NCBI RefSeq assembly: GCF_042100115.1
Contig: NC_091272.1
Span: 4,216,001-4,280,000 of the forward strand
Direction of reading: 5' to 3'
Length of the DNA: 64,000 nt
Source of the DNA: Alternaria dauci
Taxonomy: Eukaryota; Ascomycota; Dothideomycetes; Pleosporales; Pleosporaceae
Shown here: piece by piece, positions 1 through 12,005 of the stretch
Layout: each line of letters starts with the position of its first letter
How positions within the stretch are numbered: position 1 is the first letter of the stretch
Notes under the pieces: generated by a model
Told to the model about the DNA's origin: nothing
Seen by the model: only the letters and a program-made list of their open reading frames with translations
The model's database searches: none
Program-made: the position numbers and the translations under genes

Positions 1-1
1 C

Positions 2-177
2 AACCCGGTCATGGGTGTTATGATCGCGGCAGAGCGAGCAGTGGAGAGGATACTTGCGTTGTGCAAGTAAGTACATGGGATTTAGAAATCATTTCAATTC
101 AATTCACAATTTTTCCGCCCATGTTTGAACCACGAATTTCGTGTTGTGTTGATTTTCCGAACAGATACTCCCGATAA
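2..177 (+). CDS. 3' end of an unidentified protein gene (partial)
   Basis: The window opens inside a reading frame (NPVMGVMIAAERAVERIL...) that either stops at TAA 68-70 or is spliced. A perfect donor GTAAGT lies at 67-72 and an ACAG acceptor ends at 164. Splicing them gives the ending ...LCKYSR with a stop at 175-177. The residues would suit the last helix of a flavoprotein or dehydrogenase, but too little is visible to name a family. The spliced form (exons 2..66 and 165..177) is slightly favoured because of the strong donor. Confidence 0.4.
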   Translation, partial: PGHGCYDRGRASSGEDTCVVQVSTWDLEIISIQFTIFPPMFEPRISCCVDFPNRYSR

Positions 178-388
178 GCCCCTTGCATACTACCGTGATC
201 CTAGTACCTGACGTTTGCCATGCCGAATGTGGATACGGTTTACGTCATGCCATCACCATTCTTGCATTTCGCAAATAGTATTTGCCATCATCGGGCTCAA
301 CATCTAGACACATGCAAGGACTTTTAGCTTGTCCCTCAAAAACAAAGCATCATCATGTCTCATAACTCTGGCGAAAAGCGCGCCTCAA
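178..388. other. Intergenic, upstream of SDR gene
   Basis: No coding potential was seen. This stretch must hold the promoter of the SDR gene that follows. An ATG at 355 is out of frame with that gene and opens only a short reading frame. Confidence 0.4.
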
Positions 389-1315
389 ATGGTACTTCAC
401 CCCGACCGTACTTCTCTCCGAAGACATATTTATCAAGAAACACCAGGCTCAAACTTCACGCCGACTGAACGTCACGATACGTATTCCTACATCGCCCCCG
501 CCAATGCCAACCTCTCGGGAAAACACGTTCTCATCACGGGTGCTTCCAAAGGCGTCGGCCGCGCCACAGCCATCAGCTACGCAAAAGCAGGTGCATCCTG
601 CATAGCCCTTGGCGCGCGCTCCTCGCTATCCGACGTCATCTCAGAAGTTCAATCTGCAGCCAAACATGCAGGTCATCCAGAACCACAGGTGTTGGCCCTG
701 AATCTCGATGTCACTAGTAAGGACAGCGTAGATACTGCGGTGGAAGAGGTGGCCGAGAAGTTCAAAGGCAGACTCGATGTCCTTGTTAACAATGCGGGAA
801 GTCTCGCCCCCTTTGCTGGTATCCCAGACTCGGACCCCGACGCCTGGTGGGGCGACTACGAAGTCAGTGTCAAAGGCCCTTATCTCGTGACCCGCGCATG
901 TTGGTCTCTACTCCTTGCTGGCTCCAAGATTATCATAAACCTCACATCTATCGGCGCTCTCATGGTCGTTCCGCAAAGCTCATCTTATGGACCAGCGAAG
1001 CTGGCTTCCTTGCGCTTCACAGAGTTCATTGCCCAAGATCACGGCGAGAGCAAAGACGGGATGGTAGCTATCGCTGTGCATCCTGGTGGTGTACAAACAG
1101 AACTTGCATTGAGCATGCCAGGGCACATGCATGGGTGGCTTGTTGACACCCCGGAGCTGGCGGGGGACACGTTGGCTTGGTTGGGGAACGAGAGAAGAGA
1201 ATGGTTGAGTGGGAGGTATGTTAGTGCGTGCTGGGACATGGAGGAGTTGGAAAAGAAGAGAGAGGAGATCGTTAGGGGGAATTTATTGAAGATGCAGTTA
1301 ACGGTTGATGTGTAG
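389..1315 (+). CDS. Short-chain dehydrogenase/reductase (SDR), classical type
   Basis: An intronless gene of 308 aa, predicted to be a cytosolic NAD(P)-dependent oxidoreductase. A Rossmann fold starts around residue 46. The cofactor loop TGASKGVG is at 50-57, NNAG at 134-137, the catalytic Ser near 187 in NLTS, and the YxxxK pair is Y200/K204. All catalytic residues are therefore present. The first in-frame ATG is at 389; the frame is open further upstream but has no ATG there. An N-terminal stretch of about 40 residues precedes the fold, which is a little long for the family. The substrate cannot be read from the sequence. The next gene, a GT2 synthase, lies 553 nt downstream on the same strand with no sign of a shared pathway. 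Confidence 0.85.
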   Translation: MVLHPDRTSLRRHIYQETPGSNFTPTERHDTYSYIAPANANLSGKHVLITGASKGVGRATAISYAKAGASCIALGARSSLSDVISEVQSAAKHAGHPEPQVLALNLDVTSKDSVDTAVEEVAEKFKGRLDVLVNNAGSLAPFAGIPDSDPDAWWGDYEVSVKGPYLVTRACWSLLLAGSKIIINLTSIGALMVVPQSSSYGPAKLASLRFTEFIAQDHGESKDGMVAIAVHPGGVQTELALSMPGHMHGWLVDTPELAGDTLAWLGNERREWLSGRYVSACWDMEELEKKREEIVRGNLLKMQLTVDV

Positions 1316-1868
1316 CTGTCTGTGTGGGCAGCCGTGTGCAGAATGTTGACTGGATACGTCAGATAGCTACGTCAACGGAGAGGTTGTTTCAGGCTCAAAA
1401 GCAAAAGCAGTTGTAGGAGAAGTATGGTTCGTGGAAGAAGCAATTACAGCCCCGATCCACATTTGTGACCTCTTGTTCGTACACGGCGAATGCTGGTCTT
1501 CAGTTTCCCAAGAATTATGAATAGCTGACGTCGGATGGATGCAAGCACTTATTCCTTGGCAGTGGTCCTGGACGTACTGTACCCACCCATCACGTTTTGC
1601 TCTTGCATGCAAGCTCACCACGTGGGGTATCCGCTTCCCGCTATGATTCAAGATGTGATGCGCGCCGATGCAGCGATCCCCTCGTCTCTTCTACTGCAAT
1701 GTCCGATGGAAAGACACTCGCCAATTGGGGCAAAGAATGGCTATATCGCGGCTGTCGCGGCTATCGCCGACATGATGTAGACTCGAAGATGCCAAAAGTG
1801 TCATCCTCAGCTATAAGACATTACTCACGCCTTCCTTGTGGCATCATCCCTTTATTCCAATTCACAAC
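1316..1868. other. Intergenic with TATA-like box before GT2 gene
   Basis: No gene was seen. TATAAG at 1812-1817 lies 57 nt upstream of the GT2 start codon and is the best core-promoter candidate. Short reading frames on both strands here have no homology-like features. Confidence 0.4.
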
Positions 1869-3833
1869 ATGGCTGTCGCGCCAGATTTTCTCTGGCCCCT
1901 TGTGTCTGCCACAGGCCTCCTGGCGCCAATTTGCTTGCTCGCCTACTTCTGTTTTCGAGTCTATTGTCTTGCGTACATGCAAGCAGTTGGAAAATACCAG
2001 CTAGGTCTAGCCTGGTTCTTCATTGTCGTTGAGCTGTTCCAATACTTTCCAACCATCCTGCTGTATCTCAACCGTGTTTCTGTTCTGCAGCGACCTAGAA
2101 GACGAAAGCTCCATCTCGAAGGCGACTATGTTCCGGCGGTAGCTGTACTCATTACCGCGTGTGGAGAGGATAACGACACCATCCTCAATGTTGTCAGGGC
2201 TGCATGCGAAACAGATTGGCCTTCGAATCGCCTCAGTGTGGTTTTGTGCGATGATGGTCGATCGAGGGATCTGGAAGAGAAAATGTTACATGTGTCGCGA
2301 AAGTACCCACACGCACACTATACGAGCCGCGAGAAGCCAGAGGTGCCGGACTATGTACGTTACCTGCTCTCTTCGATATCAAATTTTACTGACGAAACAA
2401 CTAGAAAGCTGGTAATCTGAATCACGGACTGAAGTTCAGCGCAAAGCTCACAAATTCCCCCTCACCATTCGTTGCAGGCTTGGACGTCGACATGATAGTC
2501 CAACCAAATTGGCTACGTGCCATGATGCCCCATCTTCTCAAGGAGCCCAAGATGGGAATGGCATGCCCACCACAGTATTTCTGGAATATCCCACTGAACG
2601 ATCCAGTGCGACAAGATCTCGATTACTTCTACGCTATGACGGAGCTTATCCACGACGGGCTCGGTGCGGGCGACTGTGTTGGATCCGGATATCTGGCGCG
2701 CAGGGAGGCGATAGAAGATATTGGTGGCTTTCCTACGTACTCGATTAGTGAGGACACAGCTTGTAGCTCCATGCTCCTTGGGAAAGGCTGGTCAGTAGCT
2801 TATATCGATGAGTATTTGCAATGTGGTGAGATGCCGGATACCCTGTCTGGTCATATCAAACAGCGGACGAGATGGACCATCGGCAATATTCAGACAGCGC
2901 TCAAGGTAAGTCTCTTTTCGATAATTGTCAATCGAGGCTGACCCATTTTAGATCAACTTCCGTCTTTGGGGCCCGACAGTGCCCTTCTGTAGTGCGCGCC
3001 AACGCCTCGCCGGCTATGTGTTTGGCGCAGGATCTGCCGTGAACAGCGCGCTCAACTGGCTAGGTTACATTGGTCTTCCACTTGCACTACTAGCCGGATA
3101 TCCCTTCGTAGTCTACTATGAGCGCTGGCAATTCGTCTGGCTCCTGCGACTCGTCTGCATTTGGGTCTTTGCTGATACGGCGCACAAGACGAGTCTAGCG
3201 CTGTTTGTTGGATATCGCGACGCAATGCGCTGGGATCAGGCTGATGTCTGGCTGGTTCCGTACTACACGCTTTCTCTTGTTCGCGGTATGATCCTTCCCA
3301 CACGCTTAGGTGGGACAAAGCCTGGGTTCACGCCGAGTGGCAGTCTATCTCTGAAGATCAAAGAACGTGGACCGAAGCCTTCGGGTTTCTTCAGCCGCTT
3401 ACGTGCAATACTCGTCCAGCAGATGGTCTGGATACACGTCTGCTTCATGTTGGCTTGCATCCTCGGTGTTGTCCTTAACATTGTGCGTTGCTTCGACCCG
3501 GCAGCTCGCATCAGCACTGCCTACTCGGCGGCTGAGGTCGTCCTCTCAGGCCATGATCGATGGGTATTTCTGCTCACCAGGATCGGATGGCCGCCAGTTT
3601 GGTGGCTCGGACAGTTGGCTAGCTGTTGGATCCCGGTCAGTTACATGATCTGGCCACCAAACGAAGTTACCGCTGACGAGGCATTGCAACTGGATGAGAA
3701 GCGTGGTGTACGATACCCGAAGGAGGAATATTCGCGCCCAGTAAGGACGAGGATGGGAAGATTGAGCGACCATTTTACTGTGGTTGTATTTGTGTATTCG
3801 GTCGTGTGTTTTGCCGGATCGTTTTACGTCTAG
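1869..3833 (+). CDS. Family 2 glycosyltransferase, membrane polysaccharide synthase
   Basis: Exons 1869..2354, 2405..2905 and 2952..3833 give 622 aa. This is a processive GT-A synthase of the hyaluronan/cellulose/chitin synthase type, which uses a UDP-sugar and extrudes the polymer through the plasma membrane. Two N-terminal membrane helices (about 8-35 and 46-70) come first. The catalytic domain follows, with CDDG at 127-130, the metal-binding DVDM at 189-192, the general-base SED at 277-279 and the acceptor motif QRTRW at 315-319. Several further helices lie between about 340 and 600. The motif set and length resemble the single-copy fungal GT2 needed for hyphal growth in plant-pathogenic Dothideomycetes; orthology is inferred. 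Introns of 50 and 46 nt have standard borders. The start is the first ATG, 57 nt after a TATA-like box. Confidence 0.88.
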
Positions 3834-4918
3834 ATTGCAGCAATGAATTCGTCTGAGCGCTCTGCTGCTCTTCGTACCGCGCGTGCTTACGACGAGAAGC
3901 ATTAGTAGATTACGAGAACGGTCCAAGGGCACTCGATGACAGCAGTCTGAAGCTGAAGCGTTGTAGTGTTCGTTTAACGTCTAAAATCCGAACTGATCAC
4001 ACACGCAATCAAGGCGACCTGGACACCGAACTGCTGAACAGGCGTTAGTTTATCATTTCACGCAGCTCTCTTCAGCTGAACGACCAGGCAGGTGCGGATC
4101 AAGTCGTGCAACAGCTTTCGGGCTGTATTACGATGTACAGAGAATAATCCAGGTCCATCAGCGCGTATCTCGCTTCCCTCGGGGTCGTTGAACGGGTTTT
4201 GTTCGTCGCAGGCACTCCAGAATTGCGGAATGCAGCCACCATATGTCGTGCTTTTAGCTGCATTGGAGTCTGTGGCCCAGAGTCGTCCAGAATACAGACC
4301 TAAGGCTGCTGAAAAATACCATCCAACGATATGGCGCGTGAGACCCAAGCAGTGCTGAAAAGGGGAAGGAGTGGACGATGGTCCGTCGGCACCTCGGGCT
4401 TGCTAGTGAGGGGCACATGGCGCCCCACCAGCCTTGGAAGACACCTTCCGCCCACCAAGTCCCGCCAGTGACATCACACATGCAGCATGAAAACACCTCT
4501 CGAACACACCTCGGCAAGCTCCAGCCCTGCATCGAATCAGGGCAACCGTGTTTCCTGCATGACCCTCACACTACGCTTGCGGCTGTGGTTGCCGGCCGCA
4601 TGGCTCCTCTGATTGAAGCTGCCACCGCGGTATAGTCAGGCCCACTAGTACCTGTTAACCCGTGTTGCTGGTAGGGATTGCTGCTCAACGAACAGCAATT
4701 GTGGGTTCCTTCTCGCACGGATTGATTGGCAGCAGATTCTGTTTGGGTCTCAGATATAAGGGTCTGCTAGTGCCCCGTCTACTTTTCGCAGTAGGTGCTT
4801 GCTGTTCAGCTTGAAATATATCTGTACTTCTTCACCAACCCTACCGGTTCAACCCATCAGTCACTCCTTCGCAGGATACTTGGAATATAGATCCTACCAG
4901 AGTCGACAAGCCGCAACC
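3834..4918. other. Intergenic 1.1 kb with TATA-like box
   Basis: No supported gene. Short reading frames on both strands at about 4060-4640 overlap each other and look random. TATAAG at 4755-4760 lies 159 nt before the next start codon. Confidence 0.4.
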
Positions 4919-6554
4919 ATGACGAGCAAGCCCATCTTTGTGGCTACTCATCCGAGAGCATGCTCGACGGCCTTTGAGCGGGTATGCTTGGTTCCGCCGT
5001 GTCTCGCCCAAGTCAGGCTTCTTACCATCATCTAGGTCTTCATGACCCGCCACGACACGCTCCAGTGTGTTCACGAGCCTTTTGGCGACGCCTACTACTT
5101 CGGTCCCGAGCGCCTTGCTGAGCGTTACGAGAATGACCCGGAAGCCAGGAAAGCGTCTGGTTACGAGGAGAGCACATACAAGACCATCTTTGATCGCATC
5201 GCCAGAGAAAATTCAGAGGTTCGTGCACTCATAGTTTCCATATGTCTACAGTATTGCCACTTTTCTGCTGTTTTTCCATCACTTCTTTGTCTCTTTGCAT
5301 CCAATCAGCATGTTGTATCCGCGATCTCGTCAACTTCGTCGCGATTGCGTGTTGGGTGCTCTCAGCCAACCACCCGCTAGCCAGATCTCTATTCGCCCCC
5401 CACTCCATTCACGATCATCTCATGACTTTTCAAGCACGACTTGCGCAATATGTCAGCGGTTCGACTTGGGCGCACCGAATCCACCAAAGTCTCTGATGGT
5501 CTCTATAAGCGGACATGGTCAAACCGCCTTCTCCTATTTCCCCGAATGGCCGCCGAACCATTACGATCTGCCCAGCTTCCTACCATCTTGACTCTCGCAC
5601 TATGACGTTCCGTAGCATGGAAATGTCAATAGCACACAGTTGAGAATTATACGTGAACGATATACTCACCTCTCACAGGGCAAGCGCGCTTTCATCAAGG
5701 ACATGGCCCAATACTGGATCCCCCCGGCCGGCAAGCCCGCCACCATCGCCCCATCTCTGTCCAACTACCGTCGTGGCGTAGGAACAGACACCACGCAGCT
5801 TTCGCCTGTCACGACTCGTAGCGATCGTCCCGGACCTCCTTACCCATACGACACCCAAGGCGAACCCAACAACCCTACGGTCATTCCCGCGGATCTGTTG
5901 GCAACCTACCACTTCACATTTCTCATCCGTCACCCCAAATTCTCCATTCCGTCATACTACCGCTGCACCATCCCTCCACTAGACAAGATGACGGGCTTCT
6001 ACAACTTCCGCCCTGACGAAGCTGGCTACGAAGAGCTCCGTCGCCTGTTCGACTACCTACGTTCTGAGGGTCAGATTGGTCCCAAGTTCGCGGGTCAAAA
6101 GGAGCACGACTCCAACGAGCAGACAAACGGTCACACTGGTGGTGTCGAAATCTGCGTCATCGATGCAGACGATTTGCTGGACAACCCATCCGGCATGATT
6201 GAAGCATTCTGCAAAACCACGGGAATTGAATGGGATCCAGACATGCTCGTATGGAACACGGAGAAGGACCAAGAAATAGCCAAGCAGGCATTTGAGAAAT
6301 GGAAGGGTTTCCACGAGGATGCTTTGGACAGTGATCGCTTGAGGGCAAGGACACATGTAAGTCAAGATTGCAATCACGCGGTTAGAGTCGTAAACTGACA
6401 GTCTTCTCAGAAGAAGGAACCCAAGTCAGACGAGCAGCTTTTTGCTGAATGGAAGGAGAAGTACGGTGAAGAGGGTGCGAAGCAGATCCGGGACACAGTT
6501 GCTGCTAATGTTGAGCATTACGAGTACCTTAAGCAGTTTGCTATCAGGCTGTAG
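4919..6554 (+). CDS. P-loop sulfotransferase-like protein
   Basis: Exons 4919..4981, 5036..5218, 5679..6356 and 6411..6554 give 355 aa. The N-terminus (KPIFVATHPRACSTAFERVF) carries the strand-loop-helix of a sulfotransferase PAPS-binding loop, with a T/S-rich turn at PRACSTAFE. The later FLIRHPKFSIPSYYR matches the second PAPS-contacting segment (RHP...S..R). This fold occurs in a large group of fungal P-loop proteins that are rarely characterised, so sulfate transfer is likely but the acceptor is unknown. Intron 2 is 460 nt, about nine times the local norm. The flanking peptides ENSE and GKRAFIKDMAQY join in phase. No signal peptide was seen, so it is probably cytosolic. Confidence 0.82.
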
Positions 6555-7586
6555 AGGTTTTTTGGGGAAGGAATAGAGGACGACTAGTACATGTGTTCGA
6601 TTACGATCAAATAGAGTTGGTAGATGGTAGAACGGACAGCATACAGGATGCTAGAGAAGCAATAACGAATTTTCCTGGCATATTTAATTGGGAACTACTG
6701 TGAGTGTATCCTATCTCCAATAAGACTTTTCTGATTATCTCTTTTTGCTTGGAGCATCAAACCGCCCCATGTCACAGCGATAATCATTTGCTTACGCTCG
6801 CGTCATCAACTGGCGCGCCCAACCTGCATACGGTGTGCGTGCTTATGCTTACAGGATGCATCTGGAACATTGAACATTTTTTCCCACACATTTGGAGGGA
6901 AAAAAAAAAGACATGATTGCGTTCTGGACAACGTCTGTCGTTGTGAGCTTTGTGCAGCCAAGTGGGTCCGTCCGGGCCAATATATTGAAGCAAGTCGAAG
7001 GATGCAGGAAGGTGGCGCAGTGTTCTCCTAATGGCTACAGGAGCGGCCGCGTTAGGAATGTGGCGGCGTTGGTAGAGCTTCTCCTCGTGGTTGCAGGAGT
7101 GGTCGCCCCATCTGCCACGGTACTGGAGTGTGGGCAATGACAAAGGACGTCATGTTTCGGGTTGATGCATCTCCGTGTGTTACCAAGCCACGAGGCATCA
7201 GATCACAATGGCGTGGCAATGCTGCCTGGGGGGCCTATCGGTGGGGTCGTAGTTGCCGACAGCGGCTAGACTATGGAAAGAAGGGACCTGATGCGGAAGC
7301 GACGGTGAGCGCAGATGTGTTTGAAGATTTGGTATTTTACTCGATAAATGGTAACAACACAGAAAATGAGCATTCAACCTGCCAAGATATGCCAAACAAC
7401 TCGGTAACATATACATCGTTACAGTACAGTCTCTGAAATCCAAAGGGATGGGAACGAGCAAAAATGCAAAGGTATCGACCGCGAACCACCGAAAAACGCC
7501 GGGCCCAGAACACCGACGCTGTCCATGTGCGTAGAGAATGCGTATTTTTTTTGCGCAAGGTAAAGACGTGAAGGTTAGTGAAGAGG
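6555..7586. other. Convergent intergenic region
   Basis: The space between the 3' ends of the sulfotransferase-like gene (+) and the membrane-protein gene (-). It contains a short A-tract near 6900. No reading frame here has coding character. Confidence 0.4.
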
Positions 7587-8649
7587 TCATACACGCTGCA
7601 GCTGGCCAAGCTCGATTTCTCTCCTCCGCTCTTCGCGGCTGACATTTCTCGAGTGCGTGCTGGGTCTTCCATCTGTACTCGATGGGCGATTGGTGCTTCT
7701 TCCACGGCCCTGCCATTGTTGCCATGCCTGGTGTTCACTCAGGCTGTCGGGTCTACTGTCGGATCGCTCGCGGTTCCAGTCGACGTGTGTTTGTGCAGGG
7801 GTGCCGACCAACTCCTGGCTGTGCAACTGTCTTTCCTGTTGTTCACGGTCTTCGGGCAGGTCTATTCGGAAGGTGCTGTTGGCGTCGGGACTGGGCCGTG
7901 GGTCGCCTTTTGCGAGAAGCAGCGCCATTTGCTGGTTCACACGGTCGTCTTCGGAGTAGACGGCGGCGGGCGGTGGATTCGAGGGCGAGCGTATGGCGGT
8001 GGGGTACATGTTTGGGATGAAGTTGTTGTAGTAGGACTGTTCGGACCAGAGGTTTGCGCGCGTGTCTGTCTGGCATTTGGACTTTATTATCCGGCGGTAT
8101 GTCCAGAGGAGGAGAGCGCTGTAGAGGAGGGTGCCGGCGGCGCTGGTGACGGTGCCGCTGATGGCAGCATTGCCCCAGTGGTAGTTGGTGGAGGAGAGGA
8201 AGTTGTAAGCTATTGAAATAAGGCCGAGGGCGGACGAGGTGAGTGCGGGGCTATGCCGGTGTTAGTATTGGGCTGGTGGTGCAGGCGGAGAAGAGCCCTT
8301 ACAGAAAGACGGCTTCGGCTTGGAAGCGCTCATTGCGACAGGCGAAGCAGAGCAGCGCCGTGAAGGAGTAGCCGGCCGTAAGGAGTGCGACAACAAAGAC
8401 GGACAGGACGGCTTGGCTGAACTTGAGGTTGGGCTCGTTTGCGTAGAGGCCGGGCAGAATCAGGTAGCTGTCATGTGTTAGCCTGCGTTCACCCCGACTG
8501 CCATCAGAGGCATGGCGAGCGAGCACGCACCCGCCCAGTATCATCCACGACGCCGCCAGTGCTATAAGACGCCAGTACCACGGCGTGCCCTCTCTCCTCT
8601 CGCTGCCCGCGTCGTTGATGTTGACATAGCTCTTGTTGCTAGAGCGCAT
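7587..8649 (-). CDS. Small four-helix membrane protein, function unknown
   Basis: Exons on the minus strand are 8531..8649, 8303..8467 and 7587..8250, giving 315 aa. Splicing at GTGCGT/ACAG and GTAAGG/ATAG restores one frame. Four hydrophobic helices are visible: around WYWRLIALAASWMILGG, SVFVVALLTAGYSFTALLCF, ALTSSALGLISIAYNFL and AGTLLYSALLLWTYRR. A polar C-terminal tail of about 150 residues, rich in Arg, Gln, Ser and Pro and starting after NLWSEQSYYNNF, is probably cytosolic. The layout resembles MARVEL-like or small tetraspan proteins, but no family signature could be confirmed. The start is the first ATG of exon 1. Confidence 0.75.
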
Positions 8650-10493
8650 TGAGTCGGTGGTTCGCGCCGTTCGCAGCGGGGTGGTGCCTTGTTCGCGATT
8701 CAGCTCGTGGTGCCAGCGAGCGACTCGAGAGACGTCGGCATGCAGAGCAGTAGAACGCGACCAAACGAGTGACTATGGCAAGCGCCTCTGGAGTCGAGAT
8801 GCGGATCAGGATATGAGCCTCACTTGCACCTGGCTGGCTGTTCTGCTATTCAGCCTGACGCGGTGCAGATCGCTTCGACCCGTCAATCGCAGATGGAGCC
8901 GAGGCGAGGCGGCTGGTGCACGGCGCAATGGTTTCCAGACGAGGGGAACGATGACAACGGTAACAACAACAACAACGAGCGACTGGAAGATTTGGCTGGA
9001 ATATGAAGCAGACCAAGTCGAGAGTCGAGAGACATGGGCTCAACGGGCGGTGGGAGGAGAGGGCGCCAACGTGCTCGTACTTCGCTGAGGCGGAGGACGC
9101 CTGCATACTCGCTCAGCCACTCGACGTCCTGCTGAGCATGGCTGCCACCCCTGCCATATGCTCTCCCTGTTCATCAACATGGCCGTCAACATCTCCAACG
9201 CGTCTTGTCGAGCATCGCCATGGCCAGCACACACTGATCAGCCAGTGTGGGCTTCCGTGTCTCACTTTGTGCATAATCCCACGGCTTCTGCCATGACCAT
9301 GAAGCTCCCTATCCATGATGCTGTCCCGCATCCCTTTGTCTCTCTCGTCTGCCTAGGGCGACCCCAGATTCCAGAACGCGTCACCACCAATTCCCTGCCA
9401 AGTCTTCTGCCCGTGTCTGCTCAATCTTGCTGACCGCGCCGCACCTTGGGTGGTGCAGCTTACTCTGAGAGCCACCGCTCCCATCCCATCTGCCAATGTC
9501 CATGATTCACTCTCCCGCCCTAGCGCTAACGACTTCGTGCTCTCGGTAGACACACTTGCCGGTCAGACATGACGTCGCAGCTTTATACACTTGGAAACCC
9601 AGCGCGATGCACTGCCTTGCATGCGTACGACTCAGCGCTACATCGTGGCATGGCACGGCAACACAAGCCACGAAAAACGTTATTCTACCAACGTCGATAG
9701 GGTATGGTATGAACCGGCCGTTCAGCCTCATACGAATCCCAGACCACTGTAGCCAACCTATGCAGTTGAGCGTTAACCCTACTTTTCTTAGCATACATCT
9801 TGTGTGCGCTCACGACTGTCGAGGTTTGTGCTCACAGATGGATGCCATTTTACGTACGTCTATCATTTCAAACTTCAATATCATCAAATACATCCATCGC
9901 ACACATTCCCGCGATGCAGGAACATGTACAAACGACATAGCGGTGTCTGTCACCAGTGCGACCCGCGCGCCTGGTTCACGTCGCAGGGAATGCTTCCAGT
10001 GCCTCGCACACTTGTGTCATCCACACAACCACACCGCATCTTGCTTTACACACCCGCCGCCATCAATATTCATCCCGCCATCTTGCTCACTAAAAGTTCG
10101 GCGTCGCCTTTTTCGGAGTGTGTTTGACAAACCTTGTTGGCGCTATCCATCCAGGGTACGACAAAGTATCTTGTCGGGTATACCGATAGTTCCCCAGTAC
10201 GAGAACCAAACAGCAAACGAAGCGGTCGCCGACCTTGTGACCGTGGCTACAAGTGCTGATGTCGGTTACTTCGCTAAGTGTTCGCAGACCCCGAGGGTTT
10301 ATGGCTGGAAAAGCCGGCGCCGCCGGTTCGATGTAAGCCCCACCGCCAACCGAGCCCGACATTTTCTGTGCAAATTTCGGAACCTTTACTTCAGTAGCGC
10401 TGCTGGTGAAGAATACGCACAACGTCTTGGTTATATTTGCAGTAGATACCCCTTTTTTCATCAAACCAGCTACTCAGCCTCTTGGTTGATCAA
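8650..10493. other. Intergenic 1.8 kb, no protein gene supported
   Basis: This holds the promoter of the membrane-protein gene (-). A short CAA-rich microsatellite lies at about 8959-8977. A 315-codon open frame from 9556 was rejected because it has no early ATG and runs through the tRNA. Confidence 0.4.
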
Positions 10494-10581
10494 TCTTCAG
10501 TAGTATAGTGGTCAGTATTTCCGCTTGTCACCTTCACAAGGCAACGCGCGGGAGACCGGGGTTCAATTCCCCGCTGGAGAG
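10494..10581 (+). tRNA. tRNA-Asp (anticodon GTC) with 16-nt intron
   Basis: The acceptor stem TCTTCAG (10494-10500) pairs with CTGGAGA (10574-10580), leaving discriminator G at 10581. The anticodon stem TCCGC (10520-10524) pairs with GCGGG (10548-10552). The loop TTGTCA carries anticodon GTC at 10527-10529. A 16-nt intron (10531-10546) sits one base 3' of the anticodon, the standard nuclear tRNA intron position. The T stem CGGGG/CCCCG flanks the loop TTCAATT (10562-10568), which also serves as the B box. The A box is in TAGTATAGTGG (10501-10511). Confidence 0.93.
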
Positions 10582-10585
10582 TATC

Positions 10586-10590
10586 TTTTT
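10586..10590 (+). terminator. RNA polymerase III terminator (T5)
   Basis: A run of five T residues begins 5 nt after the tRNA-Asp discriminator base, as expected for Pol III termination. Confidence 0.8.
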
Positions 10591-12005
10591 GGCAGTCTTT
10601 TTGCCATCTTTTGGTTGTTCTGCCTCGAAAGGTGGTGGACTTGAAGGGATATACATGGGCGCACGCTCTGATTGGCCGGTGAGAACTGGCCTCTCATTGG
10701 CCAAGGCGCTGAGGTAATCACCCGTCGCGGACTAGTAGCTTTTTGCACGTGCTCACAGGACCGTGCGCGGAACAGCGAGAATCAGAGACGACCCGGATGA
10801 AGCTGGAGAGCGAATGCGACCAATATCACCGAGTTGCTGAGACATCCCATCGATATATCGACGATGGGTTAGAAAGAGTAAGAAACTTTGACGCAGGGAA
10901 ATCGACATCAAGATGCAACATAGACCGCCGCTAGAGCATCAATACATGGAACTACGACCATAACCACGCCATACAAGGAAAGAAACTGAAAACCCTACCC
11001 GGGAGACTACCTGGGAGCGTTCTATATCTACCGTGTATGGCGTGGTGCAATGCATGCAGTCTCGACAGCTTGTCGTATATGCATTACCTCCTAAGTTGGT
11101 AGATGTGAATAACGCGGAAGCATGGGGGAGGACATCGCAGTGAACCAATGTCATGATAGATCACACACTCATCTAGAACGCTTCGGCAAGACCGCTCCCG
11201 AAAATCTCGACTGCTCGGCACTCGAGTTACATCTAGGCACACGGGTCTTCAGCTAGCGATATCGCACCATGATTGCATACTCACTGTTGCTGTATTTTCC
11301 AATATTCTCATTCAGTACAGGAACTATACGTGCATTTGCGTTCGACATCTCAAATTGTGCTTCCAAAGGAGTATCATTGTCAATTCTCGCTACACTTCTC
11401 AGATCTTGCCGGCTACGTTCTGTTGATTTGATAAACGTGCTGATGACAAGTAGACTGGGGTAGTAGTGACTCTTCAGTGTTCTCTAGATGCTTGTAGCAA
11501 TTTTTCACCGATCCAACATTTCGGAGACCCCACAAGTCCTTCCAAGTGAAAGCCAAGGGCCTTGAACAATTCCGTTGCCACCAGACACACCTGAATTACT
11601 AGGCAGCGCTCTGTCAGTAGTCCGAGCACGAGCTTTACTCATGCCTGGCTCGAGCTCCCAGCAGAGCTTCGCACACTCGTCTGTATATAAAAACCCATTT
11701 TCTAGCGGTTACCTCCCAACACACCAGGTTGATTCTCTACTTCCAATCACTGCAGACTTCCAGTTCCTCGCTCAAGACCAAATCACCCTTGCACACCCTA
11801 CGAGTAACTTGAAGGCTTCACCCATTTCTATTTCTGTAGTTCACAGGTCTGTCTTACCGCGAAGACATGTGTTTTGAAACAACTGACACTTCGTCTCAGA
11901 TACATCCTTCTACAACCCTGTTAAACGGAGGCATTGGTCCCAACTCTGCTGTCCGTTAAGAACACCGTCCCAGAACTCGAGTTAGTTGCCCACGTATTGA
12001 GCAAC
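10591..12005. other. Intergenic 1.4 kb with TATA box
   Basis: No gene supported. The TATA box TATATAAAAA at 11694-11703 lies about 310 nt upstream of the next start codon, suggesting a long 5' leader for the 743-aa protein gene. The short frame at 11269-11463 has no recognisable features. Confidence 0.4.

Noticed and set aside
9556..10503. 315-codon plus-strand open frame
   Set aside because: It has no ATG near its start, odd composition rich in Cys, His and Ser, and runs into the tRNA-Asp gene.
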